From Bog-756 sp963835465 (GTDB lineage: Bacteria > Actinomycetota > Acidimicrobiia > Acidimicrobiales > RAAP-2), in NCBI GenBank assembly GCA_963835465.1, contig CAWIFR010000001.1, positions 62,001 to 126,000 on the forward strand: a DNA stretch of 64,000 bases, read 5' to 3'. The notes under the pieces were generated by a model that did not search any database, was not told where the DNA came from, and saw only the letters and a list, made by a program, of their open reading frames with translations. Positions 36,782 to 44,762 of this stretch are shown in pieces (positions within the stretch are counted from its first letter, which is position 1; each line of letters opens with the position of its first letter). The position numbers were made by a program, and so were the translations under genes.

Positions 36782-36948
36782 TCACGTACTACACGTTCGT
36801 GCGCTTCAGCCCGGCCACACCTCTGGGTCTGATTCCGGCGAGCTGGAGCGTTCTGCACAAGTGCAGCCGCTGCGATGACTGGGTCGAGTCCGATCACCTC
36901 ATCAGGCATGCCCTTCAGCACGGAGAGGAGGTGGTCGACACCGACTGA
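36778..36948 (+). CDS. Small Cys/His protein translationally coupled to istB
   Basis: 56 residues, with ATG overlapping the istB stop (ATGA) and entirely inside the element. It contains Cys29-x2-Cys32 followed by His40, His44 and His48, a pattern able to bind zinc (HKCSRCDDW then DHLIRHALQH). I do not recognise a family. The coupling suggests it is made with IstA and IstB and may be a DNA-binding or regulatory accessory protein. It could also be a non-functional open frame. Confidence 0.6.
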   Translation: MITYYTFVRFSPATPLGLIPASWSVLHKCSRCDDWVESDHLIRHALQHGEEVVDTD

Positions 36949-36955
36949 TCTACAC

Positions 36956-37267
36956 TCATCGCAAGCTCGCCGTCCTGCTCGGAAACTGGGGAACTTCGGT
37001 GATCGAGTCTGGGGAACCACCGGTGATCCCTACCATCGTCTTCACGATTCGCTCCGCAAGCTGGGTCGACGTGCCGACAAGCTGCTCCGTCATCTTGAAC
37101 GCCGAGTCGATGATCTTCTTGCGAGGGCCGTCTTCGGCGCTCAAATCGGGGAATACGCTGTTGACGGTGTCGAGAAACTTCCGAACCGACTCAAGCGCCA
37201 TCTTCGAAGCGTGATCGAACGACCCGACGAAGCGATCAACTTGGGCATCTGTTTCAGTGGTAGCCAT
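36956..37267 (-). CDS. Phasin-like small helical protein, 3' end interrupted by the IS element
   Basis: About 103 residues from ATG 37267 with a good GAGGAG ribosome-binding site. The first 75 or so residues form amphipathic helices (VDRFVGSFDHASKMALESV, FKMTEQLVGTSTQLAERIV), resembling phasins or other polymer-surface proteins. The last part (after KTMVGI) is encoded by the IS terminus, so the natural C terminus has been replaced. Candidate severed 3' sequence lies left of 34488. Confidence 0.6.
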   Translation of the reverse strand: MATTETDAQVDRFVGSFDHASKMALESVRKFLDTVNSVFPDLSAEDGPRKKIIDSAFKMTEQLVGTSTQLAERIVKTMVGITGGSPDSITEVPQFPSRTASLR

Positions 37268-37634
37268 GGGCTCCTCTATCTCTCGGCCCTCGATTCGCCA
37301 AAATGTGACTACAGCCATGGTGCGCACGGGCACGGGATTTGAGGTAGAGGCTTTTGGCATCTTCTCTCGGCGGGGACGACCCCCGGTCGACACTATGGAA
37401 CAGAAGTCCGGGCTTTATCCCCTCGATACCGGGGCGCAAAGGTGCCGTATGTCTAGGAATCTGGGCATGGTTTTTTCGAGGCGTTGACAGGTGAATCAGG
37501 GCTACGTCGTGACGGCCACTTGGCCAGGCAAGTAGGACATACACACCGTGCCCCCACCACGGATGCCGAATCGATGCCCCCAGCGTTGACTAGGTCCGAT
37601 ACGTGTTCATTGAACGTGGTCACTTGCGCCCGGC
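37268..37634. other. Intergenic region, lower GC
   Basis: 367 bp between two minus-strand genes. No gene is supported. It should hold the promoter of the phasin-like gene and the end of the next gene. No clear terminator was seen. Confidence 0.5.
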
Positions 37635-38303
37635 TCAGGCAGGTCTCCGGGGCTGGGCATCTGAGGTTTGGAGTCTGAACACCATCATTCGGGTCTGCCT
37701 GATGGTTTCATGGAGTACTTCAACGGTTGATTCGATCCGTTGAACTGCCTCAGGATCGCAGTCGAACTGAAGTGCGCCCTGCAACACCAGCGCTGCTTCG
37801 AACATCCCACGAACGACCGTACTGTTCAGATCGCCACCAATACGTTGGAGAGCATCCGATAGAGGCTCTTCACTTTGTGATGCAGCGAAGCGCTCCGCAC
37901 ATGGGGGCACTGCGTCCGTCACGACTGCGGCGCAGAGGGCTGACTCGGCACTCATTCCAACGGAGGCAGTGGCGATCGTGGCGTTCACATGGTCGATGTG
38001 ACCCATCGCCGCCCAGATGTCGTCCAATGGCGACGATAAACCGATACCAGCGTTCGAAGAAGGTACTGGACCGTTGGGGGGCGAGCGGGTTCCGTTCCAT
38101 GGAGGAACGAGCGTGAGGGGAGCCAGTCCATCTAGTGCTGCGGTTGCTCGATGCAGGGCACAACCGGCCTGACGAAGCCTCGTTGCAGGATCGTCGTCAG
38201 GTTCGGCGTCTCCGATCGGTCGGTTACCTGCGTCGACTGAGTCGCTCGGCTCTGGTCCGCCGTTCCTCACGACAATCTCGTTGATGGGTTCGTATAGTGC
38301 CAC
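37635..38303 (-). CDS. Histidine-kinase-like DHp protein lacking the phospho-accepting histidine
   Basis: 222 residues from GTG 38303 with a GAGGAG site 9 bases upstream. The C-terminal 70 residues resemble the dimerisation domain of DevS/GAF-type kinases (HisKA_3): LQRIGGDLNSTVVRGMF and DPEAVQRIESTVEVLHETIR. In active kinases the first reads RDLHDxVI; here Asn160 replaces His. No ATP-binding domain follows. The N-terminal 140 residues are unrecognised. It may be a dominant-negative or scaffold partner of a kinase, or a decaying fragment; the good start and intact frame favour a functional gene. Confidence 0.6.
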   Translation of the reverse strand: MALYEPINEIVVRNGGPEPSDSVDAGNRPIGDAEPDDDPATRLRQAGCALHRATAALDGLAPLTLVPPWNGTRSPPNGPVPSSNAGIGLSSPLDDIWAAMGHIDHVNATIATASVGMSAESALCAAVVTDAVPPCAERFAASQSEEPLSDALQRIGGDLNSTVVRGMFEAALVLQGALQFDCDPEAVQRIESTVEVLHETIRQTRMMVFRLQTSDAQPRRPA

Positions 38304-38462
38304 TTGACTTGCTCCTCGCCGTGCGAGTGCTGGTCGACACTGAGGCTGGCAACGAGGGTTCTGGACCGCTGGGAGTCGCTATGCCGATCCGCTCTTGAAC
38401 AACCGTACCAGGAGGACGCTGACGGCGCTCTGGACGAACAACCTTCCACCGACCATCTCTAG

Positions 38463-39060
38463 TGCGACCCCAGCTCCGCCTGGGTTGTTCAGCTTGGATT
38501 AGGGCTGAGACCGGGTGAAGTATTGGCTCTGGCGTGGCAGGACGTCTCGGACGGCTACCTCCATGTGCGGCACAGCCAACGCCGTGAAGGAGGGAAGCTT
38601 CTCCCCCGTGATCGTTTGAAGACTCTGACGTCGATGAAGGTCCTACAAATCCCCGATGCAGTAGCCGAAGCCGTTGAGCAACGACGAATCGCCCAGCAGG
38701 TCGAAACCCACAATCCGATAGGGCTGATCTTCACGACTACCGATGGTGCCCCTCTGAGGCAAGAGACCTACCGACGAGCCTTCCAGCAGCTACCTAAACG
38801 GGCGGAAGTAGCTACAGAGAATGTGTCGCCACTCCCTCAGGCAAACATGCGCCAGCCGCCTGGTCGATTCTGGCGTACCCCTCGGGGTCATCAGCGACTT
38901 GCTGGGGCATGCCGACATGAATCAGCTGGTTCGGGTGTACCGACACTCCACAACTGCCTCTGTAACTGGGCATATGACTGCGATGTCCGTGGCCACGGAC
39001 ATATGGACGAAGTACTCGGGTCTCCGTCCAGTAGCTACCCGAGTAGCTACGACCCCCCGA
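38463..39060 (+). pseudogene. Tyrosine recombinase/phage integrase remnant
   Basis: Only the catalytic domain remains. The first part, LGLGLRPGEVLALAWQDV, with a box I arginine, continues through LIFTTTDGAPLRQETYRRAF. After one extra base before 38821 the frame shifts to HSLRQTCASRLVDSG, LGVISDLLGHADM and LVRVYRH, the box II H-x-x-R, LGH and Tyr segment. The N-terminal arm-binding and core-binding domains are missing and an in-frame stop (38460) lies just upstream. It ends near a tRNA gene, the usual home of such enzymes. Confidence 0.85.
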
Positions 39061-39111
39061 ATCCAAGGCGCCGAGAGGTTGCGGACCATCGTGTACCCTC
39101 TAAGGACCCTC

Positions 39112-39185
39112 GGGGGCGTAGCTCAGCTGGTAGAGCGCTTGACTGGCAGTCAAGAGGTTCGTGGGTTCGAGTCCCATCGCCTCCA
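39112..39185 (+). tRNA. tRNA-Ala (anticodon GGC)
   Basis: The cloverleaf is complete: acceptor GGGGGCG/CGCCTCC, D stem GCTC/GAGC, anticodon stem CTTGA/TCAAG with loop CTGGCAG giving anticodon GGC, and T arm with TTCGAGT. The third acceptor pair is G3-U70, the alanine identity element. CCA is not encoded (CC then G follow). The variable loop is 6 bases. Confidence 0.96.
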
Positions 39186-39192
39186 CCGAAAA

Positions 39193-39222
39193 CCCCAGGT
39201 CAGAGCAGTTCTGATCCTGGGG
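39193..39222 (+). terminator. Hairpin after tRNA-Ala
   Basis: CCCCAGGTCAGA pairs with TCTGATCCTGGGG with one bulge, 7 bases after the tRNA 3' end. It is the likely terminator or processing stem of the tRNA transcript. Confidence 0.7.
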
Positions 39223-39710
39223 TTCGTCGCGTCCAGGGCTAAAATGTAAGCAATTATGTGAGCAATGAAGGCGGACCCGTGTGTGTGAAATTCCGGTTCA
39301 TGCTTTCCACGGTGTGTTTGGTGTCGCTGCAATCCATCTCGTACTGACCCAGGCCTGGCCCCCGAACGCTGGCGGGTCGAGGGCCAATTCAACCTCGTCA
39401 AGCGAGTTATAAATCGGGAGGGGGATTGGTCCCGCAGCCTCGAGAGGGCGTCCTCGGCCAAATCGAAGGGAGCCAGCCAGCGGTATCCCACCCACTGGAG
39501 CCGATGGAGTGGATCGCCACCGATGAGTTCGTCGTCCATTTAGGACCGGACGGTACCAAGGATCACCGAAGACTGCCCCCAACCGGTTGGTCGGTGGCTA
39601 TCGAGCTGTGCGTACCTGCTGCCTGCGGAGTGCCTCCACAGCGCGATCCTCACCCCCCACTGCCTAGTAGCGAAGGCGCTGGTTATGGCGCTGCCCGAGG
39701 CGCCTTCCGG
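39223..39710. other. Gene-poor stretch with fragmentary open frames
   Basis: About 490 bp. Minus-strand frames give protein-like pieces (PLHRLQWVGYRWLAPFDLAED around 39420-39540 and YNSLDEVELALDPPAFGGQ around 39310-39420) that could be one small frameshifted gene. No family is recognised and the start is unclear. Confidence 0.35.
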
Positions 39711-40200
39711 TCAAGGCGTCAAAAGGTCGATGACGAACAACATTCCCGGACGTCCCACGACCTCGGTTGGCTCCATGCAGGCGAACCCAGTCTTCGAGAA
39801 GCACCCGTTGTGAAGCAATATTCTCGTTGCTTGTGGCCGCCGTCAGCGTCGACAATCCGAAGCCTTCGCGTGCGACCCCGCACAACGTCAGTACTCCGGA
39901 GGTCGCCACACCACGACCGCAGACTCGCTCGGCAACGCGATAACCAACCTCTGCCGTCCCGTCCGAGATTCGGTAAAGGTTGAAGCGGCCCACCAACGCT
40001 CCGTGTTCATCGACTGACACGTAGAAGGCACTCGTCCCGGCCTCCTGCTCAGCCATCAGTTCTCGATGGCGTTCCGGATATTGATCGAAGAAGGAGTCGC
40101 CCCTGTCATTGATCGACCTGGCGAAATACGCGCGATTGCATTTCTCAAAGGCAAGGACTTCCGCCTCTTGTTCAGAGCTGACGAGCTGCAATCGGAACAC
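39711..40200 (-). CDS. GNAT N-acetyltransferase, RimJ/RimL type (frameshifted)
   Basis: Acetyltransferase fold with FDQYPERHRELMAEQE, VSVDEHGALVGRFNLYRI, the acetyl-CoA loop RVCGRGVATSGV and SNENIASQRVL. One extra base at about 39795-39803 breaks the frame; in the next frame the expected KTGFACMEPTEVVGRPGMLF continues and stops at 39711. Corrected length is 162 residues. It transfers acetyl from acetyl-CoA to an amine or N-terminal residue. It lies in the accessory region beside the toxin-antitoxin genes. Confidence 0.8.
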
Positions 40201-40293
40201 TCGCTGAGCCTATTCCGCTCGTGACGGCTTGACCCCAGACGGTGCAACTGACCGCCGTTCAATTCCGAGCGTGGAATCCCAGGGAGACTTCGT

Positions 40294-40711
40294 TCAGACA
40301 AGCATCTGTACAGACCTGCCCTCGCGCCGAAGCGAGTTCTCGAGCCGAGGCGATGGGGCGGAAAGGTACACATCGGCCTTGAGGGATACGGTTGCGGCCA
40401 ATACCTCCATGCCCAGGATGTTGAGGTCGTGCCGAACCCGTAGTTGGCCGATCACGGGTGCAAGCTCGCGAAGACTGAGGAGTCCGATCTCTTCGGGTAG
40501 TTCGACCAGCGATCGCATCGCCAGAACATGGAGTTCGCCAGGAAGCGAGGCGAATGGAGCGGAAAGGATACCTGTTGCTGCACTCGATCCGAGAGCCGCT
40601 TGGCACAGTCGGAGATAGAAATACCCGGTCGTGTAGATCGATGCATTGCGTCGAGGTGATGGGTCCCCGCAGCACTGACCCGAGTAGCTGGTCGTCGATG
40701 AGATCGATCAC
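40294..40711 (-). CDS. PIN-domain toxin, VapC-like (frameshifted)
   Basis: GTG start at 40711 overlaps the antitoxin stop (GTGA). Frame one gives MIDLIDDQLLGSVLR with the first acidic pair of a PIN nuclease. An extra base in the CCCC run 40665-40668 shifts to DPSPRRNASIYTTGYFYLRL and then LPEEIGLLSLRELAPVIG and LNILGMEVLAATV. PIN toxins are Mg-dependent RNases, typically cutting tRNA or rRNA, neutralised by the partner. Corrected length is about 138 residues. Confidence 0.82.
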
Positions 40712-40965
40712 TCGTTGGCGAGGTCGGGGTCCCCGTGACCATCTCGGGCGCGGACCCAGTCCTCGTTGGTCAGGGCCTCGAAGAGCCGGTGTCTGAGGTT
40801 GTCGACGCCGCCCGGGATGAGGATGACCGCGTCACCCACGTCGAGGTAGCCGACTTCCCCACCGCCGTCGAGTCCCCAGCGGTGCCTCGCTTCGGCAGGG
40901 AGGCTCATCTGGCCTCGCTGCGACACCCGGACATCGCCTTTGCTCTTCGTAGCCTCAGCATACAA
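40708..40965 (-). CDS. AbrB/SpoVT-type antitoxin (VapB/MazE-like)
   Basis: 85 residues if started at TTG 40965; GTG 40926 would give a shorter protein starting right at the DNA-binding barrel. The swapped-hairpin motif is RVSQRGQMSLPAEARHRWGL followed by EVGYLDVGDAVILIPGG. The C-terminal tail (LTNEDWVRARDG) should wrap the toxin. The stop overlaps the toxin start. A palindrome covers its promoter, consistent with autoregulation. Confidence 0.85.
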   Translation of the reverse strand: MYAEATKSKGDVRVSQRGQMSLPAEARHRWGLDGGGEVGYLDVGDAVILIPGGVDNLRHRLFEALTNEDWVRARDGHGDPDLANE

Positions 40966-40989
40966 GGCATACTTGCAAGTTGCCTTGTA
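40961..40989. promoter_or_regulatory. Toxin-antitoxin operator
   Basis: TACAAGGCA and TGCCTTGTA flank an 11-base centre that itself contains the palindrome ACTTGCAAGT. It overlaps the distal start of the antitoxin gene. AbrB-type antitoxins usually bind such nested repeats to repress their own operon. Confidence 0.75.
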
Positions 40990-41463
40990 CCGGATCCCTG
41001 GTACCCGAAACTGGGTAGCTCAAAGGGGCCCCAAGGCGCATGATTGGTCATCACTTCGAGCGAAGGACGACGAGTGCGATTACAGCGCATCCGGCCGGTC
41101 CCATCCACGCGCCATCCTCGCGCGAAGAACGGACAACAGCGGTCGTGAGCGGTCGCTGGCGGACACTCGTGGGAATGCGGAATCAGGCGTCGAACAGGGT
41201 TGTCGTAGAAGTCCGCTGGTCAGTGCCCTGGCGCCGAATTTCCCCTGACGGGGGACTCGCAGTCAAGAGGTGGCGTCTGACCGGGCAGTTGAGGACGAGG
41301 TAGCAATCGCTCGCGACCCCAAGCAGCTGAGTTCCGACGAGGCCGACGCCGTCATCGGCGATTCTTGCCCACAGCGACCCGAGCGGGCGAAGCCGTGCAG
41401 GCTTCACGGCAACCTGGCCTGATACCCGACTCTTCCGCGCCTCCCCGCGCCACTCTGGGCAAC
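40990..41463. other. Intergenic region
   Basis: About 470 bp, lower in GC, with no recognisable gene on either strand. It lies upstream of the toxin-antitoxin promoter and downstream of the glycoside-hydrolase gene. Its short open frames lack ribosome-binding sites and similarity. Confidence 0.5.
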
Positions 41464-43993
41464 CTACGACGCGGGCTGGACCACGGTCAGGGTGGCGGGA
41501 TTGGACGTGACCGAGCCTGCCGAGTTGGTGAAGACCGCCCGTACCTTCCAGCCGTTCTCGAACCAGGTGACCGGGCCGGAGGTGAAGGAGGGCGACGTCA
41601 GCCCGGCGACGGAACCCCAGGTGGCCCCGCCGTCCACGGAGAGCTGCCACTGCACCGTCGGGGTCGGGGCACCCGACGCCACCGCGGAGAAGGTGGCGGT
41701 CTGACCCGATGTGACTGTCTGGTCCTGTGGTTGGGTGGTGATGCTTGGGGCCACCCGAGCAACCACGGTCAGGGTGGCGGGATTGGACGTGACCGAGCCT
41801 GCCGAGTTGGTGAAGACCGCCCGTACCTTCCAGCCGTTCTCGAACCAGGTGACCGGGCCGGAGGTGAAGGAGGGCGACGTCAGCCCGGCGACGGAACCCC
41901 AGGTGGCCCCGCCGTCCACGGAGAGCTGCCACTGCACCGTCGGGGTCGGGGCACCCGACGCCACCGCGGAGAAGGTGGCGGTCTGACCCGATGTGACTGT
42001 CTGGTCCTGTGGTTGGGTGGTGATGCTTGGGGCCACCCGAGCAACCACGGTCAGGGTGGCGGGATTGGACGTGACCGAGCCTGCCGAGTTGGTGAAGACC
42101 GCCCGTACCTTCCAGCCGTTCTCGAACCAGGTGACCGGGCCGGAGGTGAAGGAGGGCGACGTCAGCCCGGCGACGGAACCCCAGGTGGCCCCGCCGTCCA
42201 CGGAGAGCTGCCACTGCACCGTCGGGGTCGGGGCGCCCGACGCCACCGCGGAGAAGGTGGCGGTCTGACCCGATGTGACTGTCTGGTCCTGTGGTTGGGT
42301 GGTGATAGCGAAGGGCTCCGGTCCGATCGTGAGCGACACTTGCTGACTCGCCGTTTGAGATGCCGGGTTCGTGGAGTCGCTGACATTGATGGTGAACGCG
42401 AAGGTTCCCGACACGGAGGGATTGCCCGAGACGAGCCCGGAGCTGCTGCTCAATTGGAGGCCGGCGGGAAGCGATTGCCCGGGCGGCAGCGTGAAGGTGT
42501 ACCCGGGCGATCCGCCGATCGCGACCACGTAGTTGGCATAGGGCGTACCCTGGGTGGCACCAGGGAGCGAGGTCGAGAAGATGCTCAACGGATAGCTGGC
42601 CTGGGCCATCGTGGCCGTGCACGTCACACCGGACGGGCCGCTGGCCCAGGAATCGCACGTTGGTCCGGTCTGGTAGGCACGGTCGGGCGCGATGGAGTGC
42701 ATGATCTCCAGCTGAGTGACCAGATCCTGGTACGGCTGGTTTTCGACGTCCACCACACCGAAGTTGTTGTTCTCCCCGTCGAACCGGCCGCCCTGGGGCT
42801 CGTCCACGTATTCGAACCACTCGTCCCCCACGACCCAAGGCGCATTCTCATAGAGCGGAGCCACATAGTCGGTGTACGCCGCGGCACGAGCAGGTTGGTC
42901 CGGATACACGGCGAGAACACCGGGGACCGTATTCGGAGTCTGTGGCGTTTTGGCGATGAATGAATACTCAGCCACCATGATGGGCGTGCTGCCCAGGTAC
43001 TGCTCGAAGTTTGAGAAGGTCGGCGTGACCGGAAGATATTGAGGCCACAGACCATCGATTCCCTGAGCAAAACCCGGCTGCAGTTGGTAGTCGTCGATGC
43101 TGAACACGTCGACGTAGTGGCTGGCCGCCTCGAGCAATTCGGGCTGGATGTACTGCCCCTCGGCTTTGACTCCGAGGATGAGATGGTTGGGGTCGTACAT
43201 GCGCACGGCGGCGGTAGTCACCTGAAAGTACCGAGTGGCAAGGGCGTAGACGAACCCGTTGGGGTTTCCGACATACTGCTGTGCCACCGCCAGCCCGGGC
43301 GAGCCTGCCGGTAGGGCCAGGTAGTCGTCGAGCAGCGGCTGGTTGGTGTTGATGTCCGGACCCCACCGCAACTCGCTGTCGGTGTACCAGCCGATGAGAT
43401 TGCGGTCGTTGGCCAAAGGTGCCACCTGGCTGGCGGCTACCTGATCGGCGTGGGTGGCGAATGACGCCGCAAACCAGTCATTGCCACTGGCCATGGACAA
43501 CTGAACGCTGTAAGGCATCAGCGACGCAAACGTGCCGGTGTCGGTGAAGGGCCCGAGGCTGTTGAATCCCCATGACCGGAGTTGGGTCACCGTAGCGGAA
43601 GCCCAGGCTGACGTACTCGGATATTGGCTTTGTATGGCGTCGCAGTAGGGACACCGGCCGGTTGACTGATCGGTGTCGGGGTTGGACGATACGTGGTCGA
43701 TGCCCGTCGAAAAGAAGGGCTCTCCCTGAGGGGTTACGAAGAAGGAGCGACCGTGCGCGCGTCCCCATCGAGAAATAGCCGGTTGCCGGAAACTGAGCCG
43801 TCGCCTGTGTGCCTGTGACGGCACCGGCCGCTGGGGCGACCAGAGGGGCCAGCGACCACAGCATGGCTAGGACAAGGGCCGGGGTGACGACGCGCAACCG
43901 GCGGCGGGGGGACGGGTTCAACCGCGATGAGTTGGCTGGTCGTGACCGGTGGGCCTGCGCATGGTCATCACCTGATCTCCTGCCGGCAGTCAC
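41464..43993 (-). CDS. Secreted glycoside-hydrolase-like protein with Ig-like modules (frameshifted)
   Basis: From GTG 43993, a signal sequence (PALVLAMLWSLAPLVAPAAG) and GYFSMGTR read in one frame. One extra base in the GCGCGCG run at 43753-43762 shifts to HGRSFFVTPQGEPFFSTGID and the rest, about 842 residues in all. The catalytic part looks like a TIM-barrel agarase/beta-galactosidase-type hydrolase (DRNLIGWYTDSELRWGPD, VDVFSIDDYQ, IMVAEYSF), with Glu residues suitable for catalysis. A He_PIG-like domain follows (GTPYANYVVAIGGSPGYTF), then three identical 94-residue Ig-like modules. Probable extracellular polysaccharide degradation. Confidence 0.75.
41480..42308 (-). repeat. Three tandem 282-bp coding repeats
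   Basis: Units begin at 41480, 41762 and 42044 (period exactly 282 bp). Each encodes a module starting ITTQPQDQTVTSGQTATFS. The copies are almost perfectly identical; a single A/G difference was seen in the third. The last unit is slightly incomplete. Confidence 0.95.
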
Positions 43994-44100
43994 TGGCGTG
44001 CCCCCTTGCCAACCGGCACCATGGTCCGGTCCGCCTTCGGATTGTATCCAGTGACGTGGCGCTCCTCACGGGTCTGCGATGATCGCGGTCGCTGGACCCC

Positions 44101-44300
44101 TTACCTCCTCCGCGCCGCCCGGTGACTCACACCGGCCGATGCGGTCGACGAGCCCAACACCTCAGGGCTGATGACGAACGGGAGGTGTGGCTGGACCGGC
44201 CAATCGCCGGTGGCGGCATGGATACCGGTGTGACGCAGCTCGTGGGTGTCGACCTTCACGACCACCTGGCCTCGCCCTGGCTTCACCGCCTCCTCAACCC
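44101..44300 (-). pseudogene. Alcohol dehydrogenase N-terminal remnant
   Basis: The frame reads KPGRGQVVVKVDTHELRHTG, then IHAATGDWPVQPHLPFV, matching the start of zinc alcohol dehydrogenases (AdhP type). The catalytic cysteine of the usual GVCHTD is lost (ELRHTG) and the GHE motif reads SPE, so it cannot be active. Nothing after residue 65 remains. It lies downstream of the ALDH and DUF779 genes, where an alcohol dehydrogenase would fit the pathway. Confidence 0.65.
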
Positions 44301-44339
44301 GTGGGGCTGATCGAGGACGACGGGCGGCCAATTGCGTGG

Positions 44340-44747
44340 CTACCTTCTCCGGGTTGGGTCCCGCACCGCTGGATCTCGCGGAACGGGAACTCTGCATTCG
44401 CCGGCATCGAACAACCGTGACCTAATGACAAAGTGCTTGTTCGCTGCCGCGGCGAGCGAGAACCCCTCCGGATCACCCTCCCCGACATCGAGAATGAGCT
44501 GCGTGTGCTTCCATGCCTCGTGCTGGCGATGGTCGATGTAGAACGGGCAGCCGCCGACATGCCCCAACAGGACATCGTGATCGCCGACGACGAACTCCCC
44601 GTCGGCAAAGCACATCGGGAGGCTCCCGTCGCAGCAGCCGCCGGACTGGAAGAACATCACCGGTCCCCGGACCCGTACAAGTTCGGCGATGGCCGCGAGC
44701 GCGGCTGGAGCTGCTACGACACCCGGGGCCACCGTCGAATCATCCAT
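44340..44747 (-). CDS. DUF779 domain protein, ALDH partner
   Basis: 135 residues from ATG 44747 (GTG 44756 also possible). The DUF779 signature is VMFFQSGGCCDGSLPMC, with paired cysteines, then FYIDHRQHEAWKHTQLILDV. DUF779 genes are almost always found beside aldehyde dehydrogenases; the role is unknown but probably supports that enzyme. It starts 15 bp after the ALDH stop on the same strand. Confidence 0.9.
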   Translation of the reverse strand: MDDSTVAPGVVAAPAALAAIAELVRVRGPVMFFQSGGCCDGSLPMCFADGEFVVGDHDVLLGHVGGCPFYIDHRQHEAWKHTQLILDVGEGDPEGFSLAAAANKHFVIRSRLFDAGECRVPVPRDPAVRDPTRRR

Positions 44748-44762
44748 CGCTACCACTTCCGG

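Larger units (their letters stand above)
34488..37036 (+). mobile_element. IS21-family insertion sequence
   Basis: istA and istB overlap in the order typical of IS21, followed by a third small overlapping gene. Related terminal repeats face inward: GATCACTGAAATTCCCCA at 34504-34521, extending to 34538, and its counterpart at 36987-37004, extending inward to 36970. A second, outer copy of the motif is near each tip (34491 and 37010-37028). Multiple terminal repeats are normal for IS21. The exact ends are uncertain. A CGTC at 34484-34487 and 37037-37040 could be the target duplication. Confidence 0.88.

Noticed and set aside
39150..39539. Minus-strand open frame ending in WDSNPRTS
   Set aside because: Its C-terminal part is the antisense of the tRNA-Ala gene, a well-known source of spurious proteins; only the upstream part could be real and has no support.
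41480..42308. Regular repeats suggesting a CRISPR array
   Set aside because: The period is 282 bp, the units are coding and have no spacers. No CRISPR-type short repeat was seen in the window.
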